Origin: an uncultured Desulfofustis sp.
GTDB taxonomy: Bacteria > Desulfobacterota > Desulfobulbia > Desulfobulbales > Desulfocapsaceae
Direction: 5' to 3'
DNA length: 52,752 bases
Assembly (NCBI GenBank): GCA_905479735.1
Contig: CAJQNS010000005.1
Coordinates: forward strand, 1-52,752
Shown: one piece after another, positions 41,281 to 48,764 of the stretch
How the letters are laid out: each line of letters opens with the position of its first letter
Numbering within the stretch: the first letter of the stretch is position 1
Position numbers and translations under genes: made by a program
Notes under the pieces: model-generated
Told to the model about the DNA's origin: nothing
Database searches by the model: none
What the model saw: the letters and a program-made list of their open reading frames with translations, nothing else

Positions 41281-42252
41281 TCAGGGAAAAGGTTTTGCCG
41301 GGGTGCCAGAAATATGCTCACGCACCAGACCAGTAGCTGCTTCCACTGACTGATCACGAATCTTCCAGAACAGCTGGCGACATTGTTCGAAACTCAGCTG
41401 ATTTACCAGTACCGCGGCCTGTGCTTCATCACGCAGATGGGGGAATGGACCGTTCTGGCCAGAGTATTCATCCTTGCGCACAATCTTCATAAAAACAAGG
41501 GTGCGGGCGCACAGCAAGTTGGCAAGTTCGGTTTTTATCTGACGATTGAACAGGCAGTGTACGGTAAGCTGATCGCCGGGACCGTAAAGTCCCGAGGTCA
41601 GTCCCAGTTGTCGGAGTCCCAGATGTTCCACGAATACCGGTTTAAGAGACCAGCCCGGGGGCACCAATGTGCGAATATTTTGGTAGAGAAGTAAATGCAT
41701 GGGCCCAGCTTCCACGCACGTGGGTTGCTCATCATCGAGGTTGTCGACAATGGCCTGGGCCCTGAGTCGATCGCGCAGGGCAAATCGCTTGGCATCGGCC
41801 CAGGCAAAGTTTTTGACCGACTCGATTATTTGGTAAAAATCGTCTCCCCGCACCGCCTGGTAAAAATCGATCAGGGTTCGGGTCGCTTCCTTTTCCCTGA
41901 GATAGACCTGGTAGTGAGTTGTGGACTTGTTCAGATCTGCGGGTCCGCTTCCCTCGGCAAAAAATTCCTGAACCTGGATTAAGTGTTCGACAAAGGGCTC
42001 AATCTGCAGGAGTTCTCTTCCATCAAGGAAAAACCGCTGAAGCATAAGACACTGCTGCTGGCTGAAAGCCGGGTATTCAATGTCCTGATCGAGCAGATAG
42101 TCTTCCGTGCTGACCTGCCCGCGAATCATCTTGGAGAATAAAGGGTGGGGGGGCTCCTCCAGTATAATCCGCCGATGTTCCTCCATCAGAGGCTGGCAGA
42201 GCGGCAGCGTCTCCGGCCGGTGGTTGGCATAGGCAATGGTCAAAAGAGTCAT
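41281..42252 (-). CDS. Conserved protein of unknown function (323 aa)
   Basis: A soluble 323-residue protein opening LTIAYANHRPETLPLCQPLMEEHRRIILEEPPHPLFSKMI, then an acidic helical middle (IEPFVEHLIQVQEFFAEG, KEATRTLIDFYQAVRG, FAWADAKRFALRDRLRAQAIVDNL). Patterns such as the N-terminal A-N-H-R-P-E-T-L-P and E-E-P-P recur in archaeal and deltaproteobacterial hypotheticals in my memory, but I cannot name a family or activity. No signal peptide. It is divergent from the selenoprotein gene at 42474. Confidence 0.7.
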   Translation of the reverse strand: MTLLTIAYANHRPETLPLCQPLMEEHRRIILEEPPHPLFSKMIRGQVSTEDYLLDQDIEYPAFSQQQCLMLQRFFLDGRELLQIEPFVEHLIQVQEFFAEGSGPADLNKSTTHYQVYLREKEATRTLIDFYQAVRGDDFYQIIESVKNFAWADAKRFALRDRLRAQAIVDNLDDEQPTCVEAGPMHLLLYQNIRTLVPPGWSLKPVFVEHLGLRQLGLTSGLYGPGDQLTVHCLFNRQIKTELANLLCARTLVFMKIVRKDEYSGQNGPFPHLRDEAQAAVLVNQLSFEQCRQLFWKIRDQSVEAATGLVREHISGTPAKPFP

Positions 42253-42473
42253 AAGCCAGAATATAGGTCAAGGAAAGGAAAAATCGACCAGGCCGGCAGA
42301 TTTAGCAGGGGCGCTTTGCCAGTCCCTGTCGCTTTTCTTTCAATATCCTCCGCTCCACCTATAAATGTGCTTAACGTATGATAAGCAACATAGATTTTCT
42401 TAGACAGTGGGCAGGGGGGAAGTTCGGTCTCAATATAGAGGATGTTTGGTGTAGAGATATGCAAAAGGAAAAT

Positions 42474-43028
42474 ATGGAAGCTTACAATGTCTCGGTTGAG
42501 CAGCTTGGCCAGCTCGGCGTCTATGATCAAAAGGGGCAGAAAACAACCCTGTCCGACCTCTGGGCCAGCCAGACTACGGTGCTTGTTTTTGTCAGACATT
42601 TCGGCTGAATGCTCTGTCGTCAGCAGGTTGCTGAGTTGAGCGAATACGAGGACAAGTTCAGTGCCAAACAGAGCAGGTTGGCGGTTATCGGACCTGGAGA
42701 AGCAGTGCATCTGGCCGAGTTCAGGAAGGTTACTGGTTTTCGCTCAGAGCTCTTTGCCGACCCCTCGCGGGAGGCCTACCGGATACTGGGATTTTCATCC
42801 GGCATCAGCAAATTGCTTGGCCTTAAACCTCTGCAGTCTGTTTTCTCGGCCATAAAAGCCGGTATCCGTCCTGGAACGCTTCAGGGGAGTGCCCTGCAGC
42901 TGGGCGGTGCGGCAGTGATTGGGCCGGGCAACGAGCTGCGCTACCTCTTCAGAGAGAAACAGGCGGGAGACCACCCGCCGGTGGCAGCGTTGCTCGAGGT
43001 GGTTTCGGACGGAACTTCGGGGGACTGA
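42474..43028 (+). CDS. Peroxiredoxin-like (AhpC/TSA_2) selenoprotein, U45-x-x-C48
   Basis: Through an in-frame TGA at 42606-42608 the gene codes 184 residues: VEQLGQLGVYDQKGQ, VLVFVRHFG-U-MLCRQQVAELSEYE, LAVIGPGEAVHLAEFRKVTGFRSELFADPSREAYRILGF, GTLQGSALQLGGAAVIGPG, AGDHPPVAALLE. Cys-containing relatives read R-H-F-G-C-x-x-C-R, so Sec replaces the first catalytic Cys. Both flanks are family-like and in the same frame. A hairpin starts 11 bases after the TGA. ATG 42474 with AAGGA upstream is preferred because it matches the family's N-terminus; upstream ATG 42378 is also in frame. Likely thiol/selenol peroxidase-like redox enzyme. Confidence 0.85.
42620..42634 (+). promoter_or_regulatory. SECIS-like hairpin of the peroxiredoxin-like selenoprotein
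   Basis: TCAGCA, loop GGT, TGCTGA: a perfect 6-bp stem whose loop begins 17 bases after the TGA. GGT in the apical loop resembles the E. coli fdhF element. Confidence 0.65.
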
Positions 43029-43048
43029 TCAACCAGCCCGACTATACC

Positions 43049-43144
43049 GCCGATTCTCCTGTTTCTTGCCGATTCTCCTATTTTCCTGCCGATTCTCCTA
43101 TTTCCTGCCGATTCTCCTGGTTCCTACAGATTCTCCTGTTTCCC
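43049..43144. repeat. Five tandem copies of a 19-20 bp unit
   Basis: Consensus GCCGATTCTCCTRTTTCCT, starting at about 43049, 43068, 43088, 43107 and 43126. On the minus strand it overlaps the 3' end of a PII-like remnant and re-uses its final codons, so the array probably expanded from that gene end. Right after the peroxiredoxin-like gene. Confidence 0.75.
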
Positions 43145-43340
43145 CGGTGCCAACCCTGATGACCTGCTCGACGGGCAGAACAAAGCTTACCGTCGCCGGT
43201 TTTACCAGTTTTTGCGGCTTGCTGGATTGTCTCTATTACCTTGGCGACTATTTCTTTTTCAGGTCGTAAGCGGTGCCCTGCCGATCCGATATATTGCTGC
43301 TCAAAGAAGTTGGAGAGCAGCTGGAGACGGCTCTGGTAGT
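43098..43340 (-). pseudogene. PII (GlnB-like) C-terminal remnant with frameshift
   Basis: On the minus strand the text EIVAKVIETIQQAAKTGKTGDGKL matches the PII C-terminal signature (T-G-x-x-G-D-G-K). After AAGCTTT the frame shifts, and the other frame continues VLPVEQVIRVGTGETGES and ends at TAG 43100-43098. Restoring two T after CTT would rejoin them (GKLFVLPVEQ). The N-terminal half with the T-loop is absent; upstream text (SRLQLLSNFFEQQYIGSAGHR) does not match PII. A decayed nitrogen-signalling-type gene. Confidence 0.55.
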
Positions 43341-43531
43341 GGGATTTAGATGAGACACCATGAGGATGGGGGAGAGCTCAAAAGACCATCTGCTATGGGG
43401 ATTATTTCCGTTTGTGGTATTGTCTGATCGAAAGAAAGCTCTTATCGTTTTTAAAAGTATCCATCACAACAGGCCGTACCCCCCGATGTGGTTGTACCTG
43501 CCTCAGAAAACCTTTGCTTCAGGAGGTGATT
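43145..43531. other. Gap carrying the PII remnant and leader of a short gene
   Basis: Besides the PII remnant on the minus strand, I see no complete gene here. Open plus-strand frames at 43360 and 43412 have no ribosome site until the strong AGGAGGTGATT before ATG 43532. Confidence 0.3.
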
Positions 43532-43738
43532 ATGAGCAAAACCGATTCCTACATAAGATTGTGGAATTTCATGGAACTCTCTGAGAAACAGCGGCTCATG
43601 CGCCAGTTTCTCGACCAGCACGGCGACCATTTCAGCAAAGATGATTTCGTCAGGTTCCTGGCCTTGAGATATGATGGAGGCCACCGGGAACTCAAGCAGG
43701 CGCGAGACAATCTGAGCAGCCGAGACCATTCTCACTGA
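43532..43738 (+). CDS. Short protein of a local family (copy 1, 68 aa)
   Basis: A 68-residue charged, probably helical protein: YIRLWNFMELSEKQRLMRQFLDQHG, DDFVRFLALRYDGGHREL, QARDNL. It shares the order W-x(5-8)-KQR-L-(x)n-F-L/FL, D-D-F-V-x-F-L-A with the neighbours at 43815-44009 and 45862-46062. AGGAGGTGATT precedes the ATG, a strong ribosome site. No known domain; a small regulator or scaffold is possible. Confidence 0.6.
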   Translation: MSKTDSYIRLWNFMELSEKQRLMRQFLDQHGDHFSKDDFVRFLALRYDGGHRELKQARDNLSSRDHSH

Positions 43739-43814
43739 GTTTAGACGAGGGGGTGAAATTACTCCCGCAAAGTATCGGATAGGTTCGCTTAACAAGCAGA
43801 CGTAAGAGGTGACT

Positions 43815-44009
43815 ATGTATAAAGCAAGAAAGGTCTTGAAACTCTGGGGAAAAAGCTCCGAAGCAGACCAGCGGAGATTGAAACTGAAGTACTTTTCCGG
43901 CCTGAGTGCCCGCCAATTCGAAGATGATTTTGTCAGCTTTCTGGCCAAAGAGTTTAACCTTTACGGCCAGGAAAAAGGCTCCGCCAAAGGCCAGGAATCT
44001 CTCAAGTGA
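43815..44009 (+). CDS. Short protein of a local family (copy 2, 64 aa)
   Basis: A 64-residue protein: VLKLWGKSSEADQRRLKLKYFSGLSARQFEDDFVSFLAKEFNLYGQ. The D-Q-R-R-L, F-x-D-D-F-V-x-F-L-A-x-x-F order matches copies 1 and 3. AAGAGGTGACT precedes ATG 43815. The stop codon (44007-44009) is the first three bases of a MITE-like inverted repeat, so the natural C-terminus may have been cut by its insertion. Confidence 0.58.
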   Translation: MYKARKVLKLWGKSSEADQRRLKLKYFSGLSARQFEDDFVSFLAKEFNLYGQEKGSAKGQESLK

Positions 44010-44149
44010 GCCATTTGCAAAACAATTTTTTCGCCCAAACTCTGCGTTATGCTCAAAATTTTATCCTCGAAATATCAATCATATGCCTGTGGTAAAATTT
44101 CTCGCATGCCTTGATTTTGAACGAAAATCTTAGTTTTGCAAAAGGCTCA
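44007..44149. mobile_element. 143-bp MITE-like element with 17-bp inverted ends
   Basis: Left end TGAGCCATTTGCAAAAC (44007-44023) and right end GTTTTGCAAAAGGCTCA (44133-44149) are inverted with one mismatch. CTCAAG precedes the left end and AAGTAG follows the right, so CTCAAGT occurs at both borders. No transposase frame inside. Could be a non-autonomous transposon or a large REP-type element. Confidence 0.5.
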
Positions 44150-44260
44150 AGTAGTAATCAATTCAAAGCTTTCCTCGTTCTGGTATCAGGTGACTGCACA
44201 TCCCGAAATGCCAGTCATAGTGCTCCAACCTCATACTCTTTGGTAATCAACGCGTTGGTA

Positions 44261-45409
44261 TTATCTGCATTCGGTCTGCTGCACACAGAAATGGTGCATC
44301 TCCCTCAGCTCAGGCTCAACTCCAAGCCCGGGAGCGGTCGGAATAGCTATTCTACCATTATCGAATACCAGTTTTGTGCGGTACATTTGCTCCCTCATCG
44401 GATTGTCCGAACGGTCCGTTTCCAGCAGCGGTGGTTGAATCTCGGCCCGGCCCGGCTCCACATAGGTGGTGGCCAAAAAATGAGCGGCACTGGCCAGATT
44501 GAGCATTGTTCCCCAGGCATGGGGCACCACGTTGATGCCCATCGATGAGGCTATGGCGCGAATTTTCAGCGCCTCGGTCGGACCGCCGCAATAGGCCAGG
44601 TCCGGTTGGGCAATCTGCACGCCTCCTTTGACCAGCAGATCCTGGAATCCCCATCTGGTCTGTTCGCACTCTCCGCTGGCAATGGCAATATCTATCTTGT
44701 CTGAGAGCTGGCGGAAATTGCTGGTCTGCGCGGGTGAGAGAGGTTCTTCGAACCACTTGTAGTCATGTTCATCGAGGAGTCTGCCGATCTCTATGGCTTC
44801 GGGCAGATCGTAGGCGTGGTTGGCGTCGGCCATCAGCCTGGTATCGACGAAGGTGCGGCGCATCAGGCCGATAAGCTGCTTGTCGAAGGTCATATTCTTG
44901 CCGATTTTGATCTTCAACGCCGAGAATCCGTCATTCACATATCCCTGCGCCTCGTCGACAATGATGTCAACCAGTTCGGCTTCGGAGACCTTGCGGAAAT
45001 ACATACCGGTGGCGTAGCATACCACTTCATCCCGGAGTCGGCCTCCCATGAGTTCCGAGGCAGAGATGTCGAGAATTTTTCCTTTGAGATCGAGCATCGC
45101 CATATCGAGTCCGGAGATAGCTCCCATCATCACTCCCTTGAGAGAAAAATCGAGGCCGGCTCGCCAGCATTGCTGCCAGGCCGCCTCGTTTCGAAGCGGA
45201 TCCCAGCCGATGAGCAAGGGTGCATAATAGGAGTTAACCGCGGTCTGGGTTACTTCCGCCGGTCCGTAACACTCTCCCCAGCCGACTGCTCCCGAATGAT
45301 CCACTACTTCGATGATCAGGGCATTGCGAATGTCATAGTGCCATTGGGAAAAACCAAACGGATCCTTAAGCTTTTGAGATAATCTGTAGGTTCTGATGCA
45401 TTCGATCAT
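44261..45409 (-). CDS. Enolase-superfamily dehydratase/racemase, mandelate racemase group
   Basis: A 382-residue enzyme with an N-terminal capping domain and a barrel. Catalytic features: A-L-K-I-K-I-G (KxK on strand 2), LMADANHAYD (metal Asp), WFEEPLSP (metal Glu), ASGECEQ (metal Glu), and VVPHAWGT (general-base His of the mandelate racemase subgroup). Members act on sugar acids, muconate or mandelate; substrate cannot be set. AGGAGGCTGGCTT precedes ATG 45409. No transporter or other catabolic gene is adjacent. Confidence 0.88.
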   Translation of the reverse strand: MIECIRTYRLSQKLKDPFGFSQWHYDIRNALIIEVVDHSGAVGWGECYGPAEVTQTAVNSYYAPLLIGWDPLRNEAAWQQCWRAGLDFSLKGVMMGAISGLDMAMLDLKGKILDISASELMGGRLRDEVVCYATGMYFRKVSEAELVDIIVDEAQGYVNDGFSALKIKIGKNMTFDKQLIGLMRRTFVDTRLMADANHAYDLPEAIEIGRLLDEHDYKWFEEPLSPAQTSNFRQLSDKIDIAIASGECEQTRWGFQDLLVKGGVQIAQPDLAYCGGPTEALKIRAIASSMGINVVPHAWGTMLNLASAAHFLATTYVEPGRAEIQPPLLETDRSDNPMREQMYRTKLVFDNGRIAIPTAPGLGVEPELREMHHFCVQQTECR

Positions 45410-45861
45410 AAGCCAGCCTCCTGGTCGTGAACTCCCTCGCTATGGTCCAGCCTCAGGCAAGAGTACAACCATTGCTGTTCCATTTCAATGCTGGGTGACA
45501 GCCGGGACTACCGGGACTGAATCGGAACCAGTCAACTGAGAAAGTGGGGCGGGGGGCAGCAAAAGAAAAGGGTGATGCAGTTTGCGGTCCACATCACCCA
45601 ATCGGGAGCACATCGTATGAAAAAACAATGTACTACAATGTGACATTAAACATCAAGAAAGGGAAATCAAGTGGATGGTCATAATTGGCTCAGGTGGGGT
45701 GCGATTTTTCAAGGTAGCCTAAAATGTTCTAATATTTTAATCAGAATGGCAGCAGATCAGATTCGTATCAAAGGAGGGTTGTAGAGCGCCGGTGACCAAT
45801 GTAATATTTTTGTCAGATTTTTCGTTTAAACTCCTCCTTAACGCACGACAAGGGGGAAATT
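45410..45861. other. Divergent intergenic region
   Basis: About 450 bp between divergent genes at 44261 and 45862, presumably holding both promoters. I see no RNA gene, no reading frame and no -24/-12 match. Confidence 0.3.
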
Positions 45862-46062
45862 ATGGATTGGATGACCAAGCTACAGGTCATGAAGTACTGG
45901 CATGTGCAGAGTGAGGTCAAACAACGGGCCTTGGTAAAGGGATATTTGGTCACTCATCCGGGAATTTCCACCAGCGACGACTGGCTTCGTTACCTGGCGG
46001 GAATGTTCGGCATTGGCAGGATGCATCCGGGTTACCTTGATCTCGACAGTCTGGTGCACTGA
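45862..46062 (+). CDS. Short protein of a local family (copy 3, 66 aa)
   Basis: A 66-residue protein: MTKLQVMKYWHVQSEVKQRALVKGYLVTHPGISTSDDWLRYLAGMFGIGRMHPGYLDLD. The W, KQR, D-D-W/F and L-A-x-x-F order resembles copies 1 and 2 at 43532 and 43815. AAGGGGGAAATT precedes the ATG. Function unknown. It lies just before the ORP-type cluster. Confidence 0.55.
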   Translation: MDWMTKLQVMKYWHVQSEVKQRALVKGYLVTHPGISTSDDWLRYLAGMFGIGRMHPGYLDLDSLVH

Positions 46063-46125
46063 TCTGCCCAATTTGCGCTCAGCCGTCTCAGATTAGACTA
46101 CAAATTAGCCTCAGGAACCCTGAGG

Positions 46126-46365
46126 ATGGCTGCGCACAATCATCACAATTATCTAGTCATGAGCAACAGACTACTCAGATGGCTCGTTGCCGTGGTGCTG
46201 CTCATCTCGACCCAGGCCTGCTCTGATCGGGCCTGGTTCGAGGGGTTCAAGGATCGAGAGCGGAGCCGGTGTCATCAGCTCATCAGCCAGGACGATATCG
46301 AATCCTGCCTGAGGCAGGTTGAGTCGATGAGCTTTGATGAGTATCAGAGATCCATAAAGAAATAG
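46126..46365 (+). CDS. Small lipoprotein
   Basis: A 79-residue (or 68 from ATG 46159) protein with a hydrophobic stretch and lipobox STQAC. The short mature part AWFEGFKDRERSRCHQLISQDDIESCLRQV has two Cys and a W-F-E-G-F-K-D motif that recalls the segment YVEGFDDGC of the lipoprotein at 1235-1648. AGGA upstream of 46126 favours the longer form. Function unknown. Confidence 0.6.
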   Translation: MAAHNHHNYLVMSNRLLRWLVAVVLLISTQACSDRAWFEGFKDRERSRCHQLISQDDIESCLRQVESMSFDEYQRSIKK

Positions 46366-46442
46366 TTTCCTCCCACACCCCAATGTGTCCCCTTTGTAGA
46401 AAAAAACAGTGCGATAATTCCACAACGAATTATATTGTGCAT

Positions 46443-47825
46443 ATGAACGGAAAGCATGGGAATAATGACAACACCCTCACCGAGGTCATCCTCGAAAGTA
46501 TCTCGGATGGCGTGTTCACTGTCGATCACCACTGGCGGATTACTTCGTTCAACAAAGCAGCCGAACAGATCACCGGTGTGCGCAGGGATGATGCGCTGGG
46601 CCGTTATTGCTGGGTGGTGTTTCGTTCGAATATGTGCGAAAGCGATTGTGCGCTCAAAAGGACCATGAATGACGGCAAATCGTTCGTCAGTTCCTCCACC
46701 ACGATTATCAGCAGCGAAAAAAAATTAATCCCCATCAGCGTCTCGACTTCGCTGCTGGTTGATGATGAGGGTGAGGTACTCGGCGGTGTGGAAATCTTCA
46801 GGGACCACAGCCTGGTCGAGGAACTGCGGCGCGAACTTAGCGGAGCTTGCGGAATCGACGATATGATCAGCCAGTCGCAGAAGATGCAGGACATCTTCAG
46901 GATCGTTGATCAGATAGGTGAAAGCGACAGTTCGGTGCTGATTACCGGTGAAACCGGAACTGGCAAAGAGTTGATGGCACGGGCAATCCACAATCATTCC
47001 CCGCGCCGGGAGCAGCCCTTTATCACCATCAATTGCGGGGCGCTGCCCGACTCTCTGCTCGAATCGGAACTCTTCGGCTACAAGGCCGGCGCCTTTACCG
47101 ATGCCCGGACTGACAGGCAGGGATTGTTCGGAGCCGCCGGCAACGGAACCATACTGCTCGATGAAATCGGCGATACCAGCATGGCTTTTCAGGTGAAATT
47201 GCTGCGCGTACTCGAGGAGGGCGATTATACGCCGCTGGGAAGCACCTTACCGGTCAGAACTGATGCCAGGATAATAACCGCCACCAACAAAAATCTCGAA
47301 GGGATGGCGGACCGGCAGGAGTTCCGCCGGGATCTTTATTATCGAATCAATATCATAACCCTTGCCCTCCCTCCTTTGAGAGAGCGCCGTGAGGACATTC
47401 CCCTGCTGGTCGACCGCTTTATCGACAAGATGAACCGGCGTAAAAGCAGGATGGTCAGTGGTCTCAGTCGGGAAGCCGCCGATATTCTCGCCTCTCATCA
47501 CTATCCCGGCAACATCAGGGAGCTTGAGAACATTATCGAGCACGCCTTTGTGCTCTGCCAGAACGGTGAGATAAAGCCCGACCATCTGCCGGCTTCATTT
47601 CTGCATCACCCAGCTCCACTGCCGATGCAGGACGATCCCGCTGATTATCGTTCGGCCACTGCGGCCAGTGAGGCAGAGACTATCATGAAGGCGCTTGCCC
47701 GCGCCGGCTACAACAGATCCGCAGCCGCCGCCTATCTTGGTATCCACAAAAGTACATTGTTTAGAAAGATCAAGAAGCTCAACATCGTTCTTCCTACCAT
47801 AGACGGCCGCCGCCGCTCCTCCTGA
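46443..47825 (+). CDS. PAS-AAA+-Fis sigma-54 activator with GAFTDA loop
   Basis: A 460-residue activator. PAS domain (about 10-120, ILESISDGVFTVDHHWRITSFNKAAEQITG) holds three Cys in RYCWVVFRSNMCESDCALKRT; the AAA+ core has ITGETGTGKE and TILLDEIGDT; the usual GAFTGA is GAFTDA; the Fis helix is GYNRSAAAAYLGIHKSTLFRKI. No receiver domain, so it senses a signal itself. ATG 46443 keeps the family N-terminus. It lies upstream of, and in the same direction as, the ORP-type operon, as does the DVU2106-type regulator in Desulfovibrio, from memory. Confidence 0.9.
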   Translation: MNGKHGNNDNTLTEVILESISDGVFTVDHHWRITSFNKAAEQITGVRRDDALGRYCWVVFRSNMCESDCALKRTMNDGKSFVSSSTTIISSEKKLIPISVSTSLLVDDEGEVLGGVEIFRDHSLVEELRRELSGACGIDDMISQSQKMQDIFRIVDQIGESDSSVLITGETGTGKELMARAIHNHSPRREQPFITINCGALPDSLLESELFGYKAGAFTDARTDRQGLFGAAGNGTILLDEIGDTSMAFQVKLLRVLEEGDYTPLGSTLPVRTDARIITATNKNLEGMADRQEFRRDLYYRINIITLALPPLRERREDIPLLVDRFIDKMNRRKSRMVSGLSREAADILASHHYPGNIRELENIIEHAFVLCQNGEIKPDHLPASFLHHPAPLPMQDDPADYRSATAASEAETIMKALARAGYNRSAAAAYLGIHKSTLFRKIKKLNIVLPTIDGRRRSS

Positions 47826-47829
47826 ACAG

Positions 47830-47845
47830 TCGCACAACTGCGACA
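47830..47845. promoter_or_regulatory. Enhancer palindrome GTCGC-N6-GCGAC (site 1)
   Basis: GTCGC-ACAACT-GCGAC, perfect 5-bp arms with an N6 spacer, overlapping the region right after the activator stop and about 130 bp upstream of the -24 element. Confidence 0.7.
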
Positions 47846-47862
47846 CTATCCTTCACCCAGCG

Positions 47863-47878
47863 TCGCCATCATGCGACG
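47863..47878. promoter_or_regulatory. Enhancer palindrome GTCGC-N6-GCGAC (site 2)
   Basis: GTCGC-CATCAT-GCGAC, same layout, 33 bp from site 1 (about three helical turns). A third half-site GCGAC is at 47886-47890. Confidence 0.7.
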
Positions 47879-47973
47879 GTCTCTGCGACTCTACCGTTAT
47901 CTACCCTTTGAGGGCGGCCCGTAAGATCCTTATATTTCTTAGTTAAATTGTTTTTTGTCCATATGCACACGAG

Positions 47974-47990
47974 TGGCACCTGCCTTGCAA
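47974..47990 (+). promoter_or_regulatory. Sigma-54 promoter of the ORP-type operon
   Basis: TGGCACCTGCCTTGCAA: perfect GG-N10-GC spacing with TGGCAC and TTGCA. It is about 30 bp upstream of the first gene (48022), downstream of both palindromes. Confidence 0.85.
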
Positions 47991-48021
47991 CATCCATGGT
48001 AACCAACAACAAGGATGAGCT

Positions 48022-48426
48022 ATGAAGCGCATGAAAGTGGCAATGACCGTCTGGGGAAATCGAATATCACCGGTATTCGATTCTGCTCAGACCATACTGC
48101 TGGCAGATATTGAGGATGGGAAAATCGTCGACCGGCGGCGCGAGTTTCTGCCCCGGATGGTGGCCCCCGGGCTGGCCCGGATGGTGGCTGAAAAAGGAAT
48201 CGATACCCTGATTTGCGGGGCTATTTCAGAGCGGCCCTCCCAGATTATCAAACAGTCCGGCATCAAACTTCTGTCCTTTGTTGGCGGTAATGCCGAGAAT
48301 TTCCTCGAAGCCTATGCCGAGGGTGGTCCTCTGGAGCTTTTCAGGATGCCCGGCTGCTGTAACAAAAGAGAAAACCTGGTCAGTCATAGCGGGCCGTTAC
48401 CTGGGGAGGTGAAAAGCGAGTCATGA
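48022..48426 (+). CDS. NifX/NifB-fold protein of the ORP-type cluster
   Basis: A 134-residue protein of the dinitrogenase iron-molybdenum cofactor biosynthesis fold: VAMTVWGNRISPVFDSAQTILLADIEDGK, IDTLICGAISERPSQIIKQSGIKLL. It lacks the G-P-K/C-G motif seen in the protein at 51408; instead MPGCCNKREN near the C-terminus has a Cys pair. AAGGATGAGCT precedes the ATG. First gene after the sigma-54 promoter. Likely binds a metal-sulfur cluster. Confidence 0.85.
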   Translation: MKRMKVAMTVWGNRISPVFDSAQTILLADIEDGKIVDRRREFLPRMVAPGLARMVAEKGIDTLICGAISERPSQIIKQSGIKLLSFVGGNAENFLEAYAEGGPLELFRMPGCCNKRENLVSHSGPLPGEVKSES

Positions 48427-48755
48427 AAAACAAGGGAGGCGGAGCAAGAAAGAGCGGCCAGCCACAGCGTCAGGGGGCTCGTTGCAGCCATCAGAATCTC
48501 GGACAGGGAAGGGGGGGTAATTGTGAGTACCGGAGCAGTCAGAAGGGGGCTGAACTCCCGCCGGTGAGGTCTATCATCTCATCGGTGCTCCTTGGGATAC
48601 AGCGACTGGCGCAGAACTCCCAGCAGAAGATTGCCATGCTATCGAGAAAATCCGAGCTGCTCAGCCATAGTAGTGCTGAAATCGACACCCCCCCGTTGGA
48701 ATATAAAGCCCAGCAAGAGGGGCTTAAGCAATTGGATGAGAAAACAAACAACTGA
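48423..48755 (+). CDS. Small protein of the ORP-type operon, unknown
   Basis: A 110-residue protein overlapping the NifX-like gene by four bases (ATGA). The first 40 residues are Gly/Arg/Gln-rich with two Cys (KNKGGGARKSGQ, ARCSHQNLGQ); the rest is helical (SIISSVLLGIQRLAQNSQQKIAMLSRKSELL). Not recognised; it may be a short partner like DUF5320-type proteins in such clusters, but this is weak. Confidence 0.65.
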   Translation: MKNKGGGARKSGQPQRQGARCSHQNLGQGRGGNCEYRSSQKGAELPPVRSIISSVLLGIQRLAQNSQQKIAMLSRKSELLSHSSAEIDTPPLEYKAQQEGLKQLDEKTNN

Positions 48756-48764
48756 CAACGAAAG

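Noticed and set aside
42249-42710. Minus-strand 153-codon frame
   Set aside because: It is antisense to the selenoprotein and crosses the start of the 41281-42252 gene; no domain features.
43049-43144. CRISPR array
   Set aside because: Units are 19-20 bp and directly adjoining with no spacers; they derive from the end of a PII-like gene.
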